A stretch of 12,437 bases of DNA from Promethearchaeota archaeon. GTDB taxonomy: Archaea > Asgardarchaeota > Lokiarchaeia > Sigynarchaeales > SOKP01. A model generated the notes under the pieces. That model made no database searches and was not told the origin of the DNA. It was given only the letters and a program-made list of their open reading frames with translations. This document shows, piece after piece, positions 1 to 7,488 of this stretch (positions within the stretch are counted from its first letter, which is position 1; each line of letters starts with the position of its first letter). The position numbers and the translations under genes are program-made. The DNA is taken from assembly GCA_019057775.1 (NCBI GenBank), contig JAHLWT010000093.1:1-12437 (forward strand), written 5' to 3'.

Positions 1-1469
1 GGTTTGGAGGGGGAGGCTTTCGAGGCTGTGGCTATCGAGGAGTCTCATTTGGTGGTCGAGGAGGTTATGGGAGACCAAGTGGGAGACCATTTGGAAGAAC
101 GGGTGCCTCTCGAGTAGCATCTAGATCCCCAAGCGGACCTTATTCTCATAGAGGGTATAGACCACACCGTAGATATTATCGACCCATGTGGTGGTACCAT
201 CGACCTTGGTATTACCGTTGGTGGTATAATCCAATGTGGGCAGGGCACTATTATCGTCCTTGGTATTATTCTCCGGTATATGTTGGCGGAGGTGTTGTAC
301 TATTAATCGCCCTAGCTCTAGTTATACTTCCAATAGCAGGTGTTGCCTTCATGTTCCCATTTAGCGATGCAGATGAGAATGGTATTGTGTCATATCGTTC
401 CACAGAGACATTGAATTATAATGAATTCTGGTATGAATATGAGTATATTGAACAGGGTAATGACATAACAATTAATACTGTCCAATCTTCACTAGCTGAT
501 ATCAATTTTGGTATTTGGGATCATTCCTTTGAATCTTTACCCACGATTTCATTACTAACAACTGAAATCGGCCCAATCTCTCTACAGAGTGATGAATATA
601 AGTATTTATGGTTTTTCTTAAGACCAGGGTCATCAATAAATTATGACTTTAACTCATCTGGACTGGTAGATTTTTTCATAGGTGATGGTAATGATCTTTA
701 CTCATGGAATCAAGGAGGGTCACCATCTTTTTATAAAGATGTGCCAAACACTATTGGTAACACAGGATCTCTCGCAATCACAAACGCAGATGACTATTAT
801 GTGGTTTGGTATAATGACGGTGGTTCTAATATTGATGTGGATTTTACTGTAAATTTTACAGAGAGCGGTGTTGTAGATTTCACCGAAGCGGATCTTTATT
901 TTATTGAAACTAAAGATATCCCTCAGCAATCATTTACAGTACCCAATTCAGGAAATTGGTATTTCTTCATCTATTTTGATCCAATGAATTCTCCCGATGA
1001 CTCTACTACCATTACTTTTGATGTGAGTTATGAAACTGGAAAATCTTCTATTGATAGATGGTCTGATATTCGATGGGTTTTAATTATAGTCTTGAGTGTG
1101 GTTATAATATTGTTGGTTGCTGCATTGATAGCAAGAAAAGGTCAGAAGAAACTGAAACTAAAATCACCCACAAAAACTACAGCACAAACTTCACCTTATA
1201 AGACTTCTCCTTATAAAACAGCGCCCAGTAAAATTATTATTAAAGAAACTCCAGAGAAAGTGAAAAAATGTAAACGATGTAAGGCACCAATAAAACCTGA
1301 AACTAAATTCTGTTCTAACTGTGGCGGAAAAATTGAAGGGAGAACATTAGGTAAGTCCTCAGTAACCACACCTGCTAAAGCAAAAGCTTGTTCTCTATGT
1401 GGGAGCAAACTTTCAGGCACAGAAAAATTTTGCAAATGGTGCGGTACTAAGATAGAAAATCAGAAATAA
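1..1469 (+). CDS. Two-TM membrane protein with Gly/Arg-rich N-terminus and tandem C-terminal zinc ribbons (5' end outside window)
   Basis: The reading frame is open from the left edge (first full codon at 3), so the ATG at 186 is probably internal and the true start lies upstream. The 61 codons before that ATG encode a Gly/Arg/Ser-rich stretch (FGGGGFRGCGYRG, then GGRGGYGRPSGRPFGR), followed by a Trp/Tyr-rich segment with RPWYY repeated. Counting from the ATG at 186, a first membrane helix spans about residues 34-58. A Ser/Asp/Tyr-rich, probably beta-strand external domain runs from about 60 to 295, and a second helix spans about 297-316. A Lys/Thr-rich linker follows, then two CxxC-x10-CxxC zinc ribbons (C362/C365/C376/C379 and C402/C405/C416/C419). 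Both tails would then lie in the cytosol. No enzyme motif is visible and I do not recognise the family. A T9 run follows the stop. It converges on the next gene. The ORF is certain; the function is unknown. Confidence 0.85.
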   Translation, partial: FGGGGFRGCGYRGVSFGGRGGYGRPSGRPFGRTGASRVASRSPSGPYSHRGYRPHRRYYRPMWWYHRPWYYRWWYNPMWAGHYYRPWYYSPVYVGGGVVLLIALALVILPIAGVAFMFPFSDADENGIVSYRSTETLNYNEFWYEYEYIEQGNDITINTVQSSLADINFGIWDHSFESLPTISLLTTEIGPISLQSDEYKYLWFFLRPGSSINYDFNSSGLVDFFIGDGNDLYSWNQGGSPSFYKDVPNTIGNTGSLAITNADDYYVVWYNDGGSNIDVDFTVNFTESGVVDFTEADLYFIETKDIPQQSFTVPNSGNWYFFIYFDPMNSPDDSTTITFDVSYETGKSSIDRWSDIRWVLIIVLSVVIILLVAALIARKGQKKLKLKSPTKTTAQTSPYKTSPYKTAPSKIIIKETPEKVKKCKRCKAPIKPETKFCSNCGGKIEGRTLGKSSVTTPAKAKACSLCGSKLSGTEKFCKWCGTKIENQK

Positions 1470-1481
1470 ATTATTTTACCC

Positions 1482-1490
1482 TTTTTTTTT
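1482..1490 (+). terminator. Oligo-T terminator after the membrane/zinc-ribbon gene
   Basis: A run of nine T residues starts 12 nt after the TAA stop of the plus-strand gene. Archaeal RNA polymerase terminates at such U-tracts without needing a hairpin. It lies in the 45-nt gap between two convergent genes. Confidence 0.55.
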
Positions 1491-1514
1491 ATATCTTAAT
1501 TTTGTATTTTCAAT

Positions 1515-2120
1515 TTAAAGATTTTCCACTAATTGTATACCACATTTTTCACAAAAATCCTGCTCATTGCTTTTTATTCGCTCTCCACAATTTTTACAAT
1601 GAGTAAGTTTTTCTCGTTTTTTTAATTGTGCTTCTCTAATCTCAGTTGCTTTACTCCTTTCTTTAAATTTCAAGTATCCATCTTTAGGTTTTATCTCTTT
1701 TTCAATTGCTTCAATAGTATCTTCTAACCATACCAAAAATATATATTTCTCAGTCTCTTCAATTGTTCTAAATGCTTTGTAATCTATAGTTTTTTTATTA
1801 GGCACATCACTGAATCTAGTATTTCCGATCTCAATAAAAGTATTATAAAACATAATTCCATCATAAATGAGCTTTTTAACTTCTTTATTTTTTTCTACCT
1901 CAAAAGCTAATTCAAATCCAGATGCCCCCTCTTCAATCATAGTTAAAATTTTTTTTAGAAAATTTAACTGTTCTTCTAAAGTTTTCTTTTCATTCTGTTT
2001 AGGTCTCATTTTATTCGTTTCTTCTATAATTCCTTTATTGGTAAAGTTAGTTTTATATAATCTTTGTACATGTATTTTATGATGAAGCTTTTTCAGTTCA
2101 GTCCCAAATCTAAATCTCAT
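1515..2120 (-). CDS. Hypothetical alpha-helical protein with C-terminal zinc ribbon
   Basis: This is a 201-residue, highly charged (Lys/Glu) and probably helical cytosolic protein. Its C-terminus carries one zinc ribbon, CKNCGERIKSNEQDFCEKCG, with ligands C175, C178, C190 and C193 (CxxC-x11-CxxC). No membrane helix or catalytic motif is seen. A helical region with coiled-coil character covers about residues 42-85. The predicted start at 2120 has a TATA-like box about 29 nt upstream. The Met at residue 38 (nt 2007-2009) is an alternative start, and the first 37 residues are basic and lower in complexity. It converges with the plus-strand membrane gene, which also ends in zinc ribbons of the same style. 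I do not recognise the family. A nucleic-acid or protein-binding role is possible but is only inference from the ribbon. Confidence 0.75.
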   Translation of the reverse strand: MRFRFGTELKKLHHKIHVQRLYKTNFTNKGIIEETNKMRPKQNEKKTLEEQLNFLKKILTMIEEGASGFELAFEVEKNKEVKKLIYDGIMFYNTFIEIGNTRFSDVPNKKTIDYKAFRTIEETEKYIFLVWLEDTIEAIEKEIKPKDGYLKFKERSKATEIREAQLKKREKLTHCKNCGERIKSNEQDFCEKCGIQLVENL

Positions 2121-2145
2121 TTCTCTTTATTACTATTTTATACAA

Positions 2146-2153
2146 TATATTTT
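2146..2153 (-). promoter_or_regulatory. Putative TATA box for the zinc-ribbon gene
   Basis: On the minus strand this reads AAAATATA, centred about 29 nt before the ATG at 2120. That spacing fits a leaderless or very short-leader archaeal transcript. AT richness makes chance matches common. Confidence 0.35.
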
Positions 2154-2175
2154 ACAATTAAAAACTCTTGTCAAA

Positions 2176-2209
2176 GATCTTGAACTTCAATTCAATTAAT
2201 TGAAAGATC
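2176..2209. repeat. Nested inverted repeat upstream of the zinc-ribbon gene
   Basis: GATCTT at 2176-2181 is the inverse complement of AAGATC at 2204-2209. Between them lies a perfect 14-bp palindrome, TTCAATTAATTGAA (2191-2204). It sits 56-89 bp upstream of the ATG at 2120, beyond the putative TATA box, in a 258-bp gap. It could be an operator or simply AT-rich coincidence. Confidence 0.4.
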
Positions 2210-2370
2210 CTTAGGGCTAAGTAAGTAATTAAAATATAAATATTTACTTGATCTCACTTGCTAATGTATACATTCACTCTAAAAAAGCACGAATATAACG
2301 TAAAAAATCCTAAGTACATAAAATAAAAATATATATCAAAAATCTAATTATTATCTTTTAATTTTTCGGT

Positions 2371-2377
2371 AAAAAAA
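2371..2377 (-). terminator. Oligo-T terminator after the small Cys/His protein gene
   Basis: A T7 run on the minus strand begins immediately after the TAG stop at 2379-2381. This fits an archaeal U-tract terminator and supports the small upstream ORF being a real, separately transcribed gene. Confidence 0.5.
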
Positions 2378-2378
2378 G

Positions 2379-2585
2379 CTAATTTTCTTCCTTTGAGGGT
2401 TTAACTCCCCCATTAGCTTTAAAATTTGAATAAATTCCTTTAACTTCACCAAGACCAACAGTCATAATCGTATGATTTAAATGTCTCCTTTCAAAATTCT
2501 TTATATCTAACTGATTTATGGGATTATCTGGATGAATTATCATGTATTGCTTGCATTTTACACAAGCACGACAACGAACTATCAT
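2379..2585 (-). CDS. Small Cys/His-rich putative zinc-binding protein (68 aa)
   Basis: This 68-residue protein begins MIVRCRACVKCKQYM. C5, C8 and C11 form a CxxCxxC cluster, and the middle carries RRHLNH (H35, H38). C8/C11 with H35/H38 could make one zinc site, leaving C5 spare. The segment from residue 12 to 55 has a mixed, globular composition unlike a random AT-rich ORF, with KQYMIIHPDNPINQ followed by the His pair and a TVGLGEVKGIYSNF block. The last 13 residues look like a flexible charged tail. No membrane segment is seen. An oligo-T run follows the stop directly, and a TATA-like element lies about 32 nt upstream. It sits alone downstream of purL but is probably not in that operon, because terminator-like runs intervene. 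The family resembles small archaeal conserved proteins in style, but I cannot name it. Confidence 0.7.
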   Translation of the reverse strand: MIVRCRACVKCKQYMIIHPDNPINQLDIKNFERRHLNHTIMTVGLGEVKGIYSNFKANGGVKPSKEEN

Positions 2586-2613
2586 TTTTTCTATATAGTA
2601 TGCAATTTCCTAA

Positions 2614-2621
2614 TATTATAA
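2614..2621 (-). promoter_or_regulatory. Putative TATA box for the small Cys/His protein gene
   Basis: On the minus strand this reads TTATAATA, centred about 32 nt before the ATG at 2585. It is plausible for an archaeal promoter with a short leader but weak, given the AT-rich background. Confidence 0.28.
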
Positions 2622-2717
2622 TAAAAATCTAATTATTTCAAATTTTTGTTTTTAATTCAAAAAATGTTTCAAGTTTATGCTTTTAATTCAAAAATGTTCT
2701 AATCTAATACAACGAAC

Positions 2718-2748
2718 AAAAAAAATCTTACATTCAAAAAAGAAAAAA
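2718..2748 (-). terminator. Oligo-T terminator region after purL
   Basis: On the minus strand, within 12-42 nt of the purL TGA, there are three T tracts: T6-C-T6 (2736-2748) and T8 (2718-2725). Repeated U-tracts of this kind are typical of archaeal operon ends, here the end of purSQL. Confidence 0.6.
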
Positions 2749-2759
2749 TTTAATGTATT

Positions 2760-5006
2760 TCAAATCTCCATAAGATTTGGAATTGTAGATATGAATTTTT
2801 CCTTTAAAATTGCGATGTCAAGCTCAAAATCTTGATTTCTCAATCCTCTTATCTCAATTTTCTGATCAAGAATCAAACTACCTATTTTCTGAGCCGAGAT
2901 ATTATATTTTCTGGCTATATCAAGGATCTCACCATAATTTTTTGGATCTGTCTCAATAATAAATCGACCATAAGACTCACTGAATAAAAATTCATAATCT
3001 CTTATATTCTCGTTGTAGCAATCTGTAAAATCCAGATCCGCACCAATGTTATTTTTAAAGCACATTTCTGCTATAGTAATTATCAAGCCGCCCTTATTTA
3101 CATCATGATTAGCTTTGACAATTTTATTCTCATATAATTCAGAAAGAAAATCCCAAGTAGCTTTTATTTTTTCTTCATGAACTTTAGGGGGTGTTCCTCC
3201 TTCAAGATCATATATAACAGAGTGGTATTCAGACCCTCCTAATTCTGCTTCTGTGTCTCCAATTAAAATAATATTGTTTCCTACTTGTTTAAATGGTAAA
3301 GTGATTATGTTTTCTTGACCTTCAATTATTCCCACAATCATAATTTGGGGGGTAGCTTTTATGGCAGTATTAGTTACTTCATCTTCATTATAAAACGACA
3401 CATTTCCTCCAACTATTGGAATTCTTAAGGTTCTACAAAAATCGTTCATACCATCAACAGCTTTAGAAAAATACCAAAACGATTCTGGTATTTCAGGATT
3501 TCCAAAATTACAACAATTGACCATAGCCAATGGTTTTGCGCCATTTGCTATGATATTTCCACATTCTTCAACCAATCCACCTTTTGTACCCTCATATGGA
3601 TCTAAGAAACAGTGTTTCGAATTTACACCAACACTTGCGGCTATAAATTTATCTGTTCCTATAATTCTTAAAACACCAGAATCTCCTTCTCCACATTTAA
3701 CAACGGATCTAATTCCCACTTCATAGTCATACTGCCTATAAACCCATTCTTTACTACAAATATTTTCTGAGGCTATTAGTGTATAAATAATTTCGTCTAA
3801 ATTTAATTTCGGTTCTGGGGTTTTTTGCTTTAATAACTCATCTAAATAGTCCGGTCTTTTTTCTTCCCGCTTAACCATCGGAGATTCAGATAAAGCTTTT
3901 GATGGGATGTTAACTACAAGATTTTCATTATCATAAACTTTCAGAATTTTAGAATCATCAGTTTTTCCTATTACAGCAAAGTTTACTTCAAATTTTTCAA
4001 ATATCTCAATAACAGTATCTAAACCTTCTGGTTTCACGATAAACGTCATACGTTCTTGTGACTCTGAGAGCATTATTTCATAGGGATTCATTCCAGGTTC
4101 CCTTGTAAAAACTTTTTTAAGATCTATAGTTGCTCCCGTATTTCCATCCCCTGTTAATTCACTCGTAGCACATGTCAACCCTCCTCCTCCGAGATCTTTT
4201 AAACCTCTGACATATCCTGTCTTTATTGCTTCTAATGTTGCTTCAATAATCATTTTTTTAGTAAAAGGATCTCCAATTTGAACTGCTGGCCTATCTGCTT
4301 CAGACATTTCTGTTAAACTACGTGACGCAAAAGTTACCCCATGAATTCCATCTTTTCCAGTAGATCCGCCCATTAGAATTACATAATCGCCAGGATTATA
4401 AGCTTTACTCGGGGCATGTCTAAAATCCTCTATTGATCCAAGTCCAATACAAGCTACATTAACTAAACAGTTACTTTCAAAACTGTCGTCAAATTCTACT
4501 TCACCCCCTATCGTAGGGATTCCTGTGCAATTACCATAATCAGCAATACCTTTTACGACATATTTAAATAACCATTGAGAATGTGGATTGTTTTTTAATT
4601 TACCAAATCTTAATGGATCCAACAGAGCTATTGGTCGCACTCCCATACAGAGTATATCTCTGATGATTCCGCCGATACCTGTAGCAGCTCCGTGATAAGG
4701 TTCAATCGCTGATGGATGATTATGAGACTCTATTCGGAATGCTAATGCATATCCATCCCCAATGTCGATTACTCCAGCATCTTCACCAGGACCAGCCAAC
4801 ACATAGTCATAATTTTCCTCAGCATCCTCGAATAACTTCAATTTTGGACGTGATGACTTATAGGAACAGTGCTCTGACCACATCACTTCGTAGGCACCGA
4901 GTTCAGTAATAGTTGGTTCTCTATTTAATTTTCTTTTAATCTCTTCAAATTCCTCATTAGTCATTTCAATATCCACTTCTTCCCCATCTAGAATAACTTT
5001 TGTCAT
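2760..5006 (-). CDS. purL: Phosphoribosylformylglycinamidine synthase subunit PurL (small form)
   Basis: This is the synthetase subunit of FGAM synthase. It uses ATP and ammonia from PurQ to convert FGAR to FGAM, the fourth step of de novo purine synthesis, as a cytosolic PurL-PurQ-PurS complex. At 748 residues it matches the small bacterial/archaeal PurL, not the ~1300-residue fused enzyme. Visible signatures are WSEHCSYKS (43-51), ESHNHPSA (93-100), PYHGAATGIGGIIRD (103-117), a DLGGGGLTCA glycine-rich motif, and LSESQERM ahead of the second half. Both AIR-synthase-type halves are present and nothing is truncated. Its ATG overlaps the purQ stop by one base (TAATG). A clear Shine-Dalgarno GGAGG lies 8 nt upstream inside purQ, which supports this start and translational coupling. 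T tracts follow the TGA stop. Identification is very secure. Confidence 0.97.
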   Translation of the reverse strand: MTKVILDGEEVDIEMTNEEFEEIKRKLNREPTITELGAYEVMWSEHCSYKSSRPKLKLFEDAEENYDYVLAGPGEDAGVIDIGDGYALAFRIESHNHPSAIEPYHGAATGIGGIIRDILCMGVRPIALLDPLRFGKLKNNPHSQWLFKYVVKGIADYGNCTGIPTIGGEVEFDDSFESNCLVNVACIGLGSIEDFRHAPSKAYNPGDYVILMGGSTGKDGIHGVTFASRSLTEMSEADRPAVQIGDPFTKKMIIEATLEAIKTGYVRGLKDLGGGGLTCATSELTGDGNTGATIDLKKVFTREPGMNPYEIMLSESQERMTFIVKPEGLDTVIEIFEKFEVNFAVIGKTDDSKILKVYDNENLVVNIPSKALSESPMVKREEKRPDYLDELLKQKTPEPKLNLDEIIYTLIASENICSKEWVYRQYDYEVGIRSVVKCGEGDSGVLRIIGTDKFIAASVGVNSKHCFLDPYEGTKGGLVEECGNIIANGAKPLAMVNCCNFGNPEIPESFWYFSKAVDGMNDFCRTLRIPIVGGNVSFYNEDEVTNTAIKATPQIMIVGIIEGQENIITLPFKQVGNNIILIGDTEAELGGSEYHSVIYDLEGGTPPKVHEEKIKATWDFLSELYENKIVKANHDVNKGGLIITIAEMCFKNNIGADLDFTDCYNENIRDYEFLFSESYGRFIIETDPKNYGEILDIARKYNISAQKIGSLILDQKIEIRGLRNQDFELDIAILKEKFISTIPNLMEI

Positions 5007-5716
5007 TAAGAGATCCTCCGTTTTATAAATTCAACCATAGATTCAAATATTATCTTCCCATGATCTGTTCTCTTGGGGCTTAAAATAGGTTCTGAAGCGC
5101 GTTCTGGATGGGGCATTAACCCAATGCAATTTTGTTCTAAATTACAAATTCCTGCAATATTATCTAGGGAACCATTAGGATTTGCACCTTCTGTGAGGTC
5201 GCCTTGTTCTGTTGAGTATCTAAATACAATTTGATCATTTGCTTCTAAGTCCTTTAAATTATCAGCATAATAACGACCTTCACCATGAGCAATTGGGACA
5301 TCAATAACATCACCTAAATTCAATTTATTCGTAAATGCGGTTTTATTATTCTCAACTTTAAGATTAATCCATTTACAAATGAATTGGAGGGATTCGTTTT
5401 GAAGTAAAGCCCCTGGAAGAAATTCAGCCTCAGTTAAAATCTGGAAACCATTGCAAATTCCTATAATTGGTCTTCCGTCTTTAAGCATAATTCTTGCTTC
5501 TTCAATTGCAGGACTATGAGCCGCAATAATACCAGCTCTTAAATAATCACCGAAGGAAAAACCTCCTGGTAAAACCACTCCATCGTATTTAGATTCCTTA
5601 AAATGATTGTGCCATACTAAATCTGCTTTCACTTTAGTCACATTATTTAAAACATGGATCGCGTCTAAATTACAGTTACTCGCAGGAAAGTCTATAACGG
5701 CAATTCTTATACTCAT
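5006..5716 (-). CDS. purQ: Phosphoribosylformylglycinamidine synthase subunit PurQ (glutaminase)
   Basis: This is a class I glutamine amidotransferase subunit. It hydrolyses glutamine and channels ammonia to PurL for FGAM formation. The 236 residues carry the PurQ pattern: [15 protein letters not shown] (48-62), nucleophile Cys88 in GICNGFQIL, and His203/Glu205 in MPHPERA completing the Cys-His-Glu triad. Length is usual for stand-alone PurQ (about 220-240). Its ATG overlaps the purS stop in an ATGA junction (5713-5716), and its own stop overlaps the purL ATG by one base, so the three subunits are tightly coupled. No strong Shine-Dalgarno precedes it, so translation probably depends on termination-reinitiation from purS. 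Identification is very secure. Confidence 0.97.
   Translation of the reverse strand: MSIRIAVIDFPASNCNLDAIHVLNNVTKVKADLVWHNHFKESKYDGVVLPGGFSFGDYLRAGIIAAHSPAIEEARIMLKDGRPIIGICNGFQILTEAEFLPGALLQNESLQFICKWINLKVENNKTAFTNKLNLGDVIDVPIAHGEGRYYADNLKDLEANDQIVFRYSTEQGDLTEGANPNGSLDNIAGICNLEQNCIGLMPHPERASEPILSPKRTDHGKIIFESMVEFIKRRIS
5015..5019 (-). promoter_or_regulatory. Shine-Dalgarno GGAGG of purL
   Basis: On the minus strand GGAGG lies 8 nt before the purL ATG, within the last codons of purQ. It complements the 3' end of archaeal 16S rRNA (CCUCC) and fixes the purL start. Confidence 0.75.
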
Positions 5717-5982
5717 GATTTTGTTACTTTTAATATAGTTAAATTTTGAGTAACAGGATTAAAAATTCGAAGTTCATTACACATTTTATCTACAGTTTCT
5801 TTTGCTTCAATTTCTCCAGCAGCTTTTAAGTAAATTCGTAAGTATTGCCCGGACCGAACTTTAGTTACCATATCATATCCTTTTTTTGCTAAAAGATCTT
5901 TTTGAATGGTTTGTCCTACGGGATCTTTAGCTGCTGGCTTATTTTCTAGAACTACTTCCACTATATAATCTAGGAGTGCCAT
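5713..5982 (-). CDS. purS: Phosphoribosylformylglycinamidine synthase subunit PurS
   Basis: This is the small structural subunit that bridges PurL and PurQ in FGAM synthase and helps ammonia transfer. It is 89 residues, within the usual 80-90. The family pattern is visible: a beta-strand start (YIVEVVLENKPAAKDPVGQTI), a KKGYDMVTKVRSGQYLRIYL core (33-52), and a C-terminal amphipathic helix ETVDKMCNELRIFNPVTQ, with the conserved Asn-Pro before the last strand. It is the first gene of purSQL, with 222 nt upstream that contains a TATA-like element about 20-24 nt before the ATG. Its stop overlaps the purQ start (ATGA). Context and sequence together make this secure. Confidence 0.95.
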   Translation of the reverse strand: MALLDYIVEVVLENKPAAKDPVGQTIQKDLLAKKGYDMVTKVRSGQYLRIYLKAAGEIEAKETVDKMCNELRIFNPVTQNLTILKVTKS

Positions 5983-5998
5983 TTATTAAAAAAAAGTT

Positions 5999-6010
5999 GT
6001 ATATACTTTT
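5999..6010 (-). promoter_or_regulatory. Putative TATA box of the purSQL operon
   Basis: On the minus strand this reads AAAAGTATATAC, about 20-25 nt before the purS ATG. If used, the transcript would be leaderless or nearly so. The spacing is at the short end for an archaeal TATA box. Confidence 0.35.
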
Positions 6011-6091
6011 ATTAATTCTTATTAACTTAAAAATAATGCGCATAGACAATAATGATCATAAGCGTTATTTCATCAATGAATTCAGAGAACT

Positions 6092-6107
6092 TAATTAAAT
6101 TTAATTA
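6092..6107. repeat. 16-bp AT palindrome between purS and the small membrane gene
   Basis: TAATTAAATTTAATTA is a perfect 16-bp palindrome about 110 bp upstream of purS. It contains only A and T, so chance is a real possibility. A regulator-binding site for the pur operon is the alternative. Confidence 0.3.
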
Positions 6108-6204
6108 GTACATTTTTAAAATAAAAAAGATGATGGCAAGGAAATACATTGAATCCTATTGAGAACATAAAACAAGGATAAGCATAGTTAAGGGAATGTC
6201 TATA

Positions 6205-6408
6205 TTACACATACCATAAACTATTAACTACAGCTAACACTAGAGCTAAAAGTCCAAACATTAATGCATATTGACTATGTTTAGGTAAAACATTTGATTT
6301 AAATTCAGAAGTTTCTTCTCCTTCATAACTTTTAACATCACGTATAAGATAAACAAATGAAAGAAGAAAAAGGCTAAGATCTAAAAATAAAAAAATAATA
6401 TCAATCAT
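6205..6408 (-). CDS. Small membrane protein with two predicted helices (67 aa)
   Basis: The protein has two hydrophobic segments, about residues 3-23 (DIIFLFLDLSLFLLSFVYLI) and 46-66 (QYALMFGLLALVLAVVNSLW). A 22-residue hydrophilic loop joins them, starting RDVKSYEGEETSEFKSN. Arg and Lys after helix 1 and Lys before helix 2 favour a cytosolic loop by the positive-inside rule. No signal-peptide cleavage site or motif is seen. A palindromic TATA-like TTTATAAA is centred about 39 nt before the ATG, and the gene has the same orientation as purC and purS on either side. Hydrophobic AT-rich ORFs can arise by chance. The clean two-helix layout and the promoter-like element favour a real gene. I do not recognise the family and infer no function. 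Confidence 0.55.
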   Translation of the reverse strand: MIDIIFLFLDLSLFLLSFVYLIRDVKSYEGEETSEFKSNVLPKHSQYALMFGLLALVLAVVNSLWYV

Positions 6409-6443
6409 AATGTAATTAAATACTGGAATTCATTCTTTAAAAA

Positions 6444-6451
6444 TTTATAAA
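6444..6451 (-). promoter_or_regulatory. Putative TATA box of the small membrane protein gene
   Basis: TTTATAAA, centred about 39 nt before the ATG at 6408, lies just past the purC stop. It would give a leader of roughly 13 nt and suggests this gene is not simply a purC read-through product. Confidence 0.4.
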
Positions 6452-6453
6452 CT

Positions 6454-7431
6454 CTATAGATAACTTGCTTCTTTCAAACTTTCATTAATTCGTTTATTAA
6501 CGTCTGAAACCTCTGCTTTAAAAGATAATCCTGTAATTTTTTCATAGCTTCTCATATACCTCTTTGCTAATTCTATTTTAATATCTTCTGAAATTGGGGG
6601 TATTGTTTCATTAGGTTTAATATTGGGGAAAATCTCGGGGTATGTTTCCATAAGCCATCCTCGAAATATCTCTTTATCTAAAATTTCAGGTTCTTCATCA
6701 TTCGCAAATCTTTCTTCATAGGTTTCGAGTATCCAAAATCTGGATGAATCTTGAGTATGGATCTCGTCAATCACAATTAATTCCCCATCTTTTAAACCAA
6801 ATTCATATTTAGTGTCAACCATGATTAACCCCTTCTTCAAACAATACTCCTGGCCATATTTAAACAATTTAAAGGCTATTTCTTCCATTTCTTCATATAG
6901 TTCCTTATCCACTATTTTTTCATCTATGATTTTTTCTCTAGAAATGTAGATATCATGCCCTGATTCTGCTTTGGTTGATGGTGTCATTAAAGATTCTTCA
7001 AGCTTTTGATTTTTTTTCATTCCATTAGGAAGTTTTATGCCTGAAGTATGTTCACCTTTCACATAATTACGCCATGCAGTTCCAGTAATATAAGCTCTAA
7101 CAATCATCTCAATCGGAAGAGTTTGGCATTGATGGACAACCGCAACGTTGGGATCTGGAATTTCAATAATATGGTTTTTTACTATATTTTTTGTTTTATC
7201 AAACCAAAAAGCCGAAACTTGATTTAGCATTTGACCCTTAAATGGTATCGTAGTTATTACTCTATCGAAAGCAGAAAGTCTATCTGTAGCAATAATTATT
7301 CTTATATCATCCTGAATGTAATTATCTCTAACTTTTCCTCGATATAATTCTCCCAAATTTGCAATATTTGTTTCATTTAGGGTGTAATCTAACTGTCTTC
7401 TGATTATATCTTCAATATTCATGGTTGCCAT
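6454..7431 (-). CDS. purC: SAICAR synthase (phosphoribosylaminoimidazole-succinocarboxamide synthase)
   Basis: PurC joins CAIR and aspartate with ATP to give SAICAR in de novo purine synthesis, in the cytosol. The 325 residues contain the standard motifs: ELYRGKVRDNY (28-38), the ATP-site lysine region, ATDRLSAFDR (48-57), VRAYITGTAWRNY (111-123), TPSTKAESGHD (150-160), VDTKYEFG (205-212) and DEIHTQDSSRFW (222-233). The length and the STKAESGHD block match the longer form typified by yeast Ade1 (about 300 residues), not the short ~235-residue bacterial PurC. The start could be Met1 or Met4 (MATMNIED). A weak TATA-like TTTTTATG lies about 27 nt upstream, and a T7 run separates the gene from the upstream MazG gene, so it may have its own promoter. 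It lies 471 nt upstream of purS in the same orientation. Identification is very secure. Confidence 0.97.
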   Translation of the reverse strand: MATMNIEDIIRRQLDYTLNETNIANLGELYRGKVRDNYIQDDIRIIIATDRLSAFDRVITTIPFKGQMLNQVSAFWFDKTKNIVKNHIIEIPDPNVAVVHQCQTLPIEMIVRAYITGTAWRNYVKGEHTSGIKLPNGMKKNQKLEESLMTPSTKAESGHDIYISREKIIDEKIVDKELYEEMEEIAFKLFKYGQEYCLKKGLIMVDTKYEFGLKDGELIVIDEIHTQDSSRFWILETYEERFANDEEPEILDKEIFRGWLMETYPEIFPNIKPNETIPPISEDIKIELAKRYMRSYEKITGLSFKAEVSDVNKRINESLKEASYL

Positions 7432-7475
7432 AATGAAAAATAATTGATTGAACCATAAAAATCCTTATTATTAAT

Positions 7476-7482
7476 AAAAAAA
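7476..7482 (-). terminator. Possible oligo-T terminator after the MazG-type gene
   Basis: A T7 run on the minus strand lies 7-13 nt after the TGA stop of the pyrophosphohydrolase gene, within the 57-nt gap before purC. It could end that transcript at least partly. T tracts are frequent in this AT-rich DNA. Confidence 0.35.
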
Positions 7483-7488
7483 TAAAAT

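Noticed and set aside
45..248. 67-codon ORF on the minus strand at the left edge
   Set aside because: It is antisense to the Gly/Arg-rich and aromatic coding region, which is open from the window edge. Its Pro/Ser/Trp composition mirrors the repeated codons.
1..1469. Start of the first gene at ATG 186
   Set aside because: The same frame is open for 61 more codons to the edge and encodes a coherent Gly/Arg-rich segment, so the true start is most likely outside the window.
6131..6163. Short plus-strand ATG frame between purS and the small membrane gene
   Set aside because: It ends after about 10 codons and has no supporting signal.
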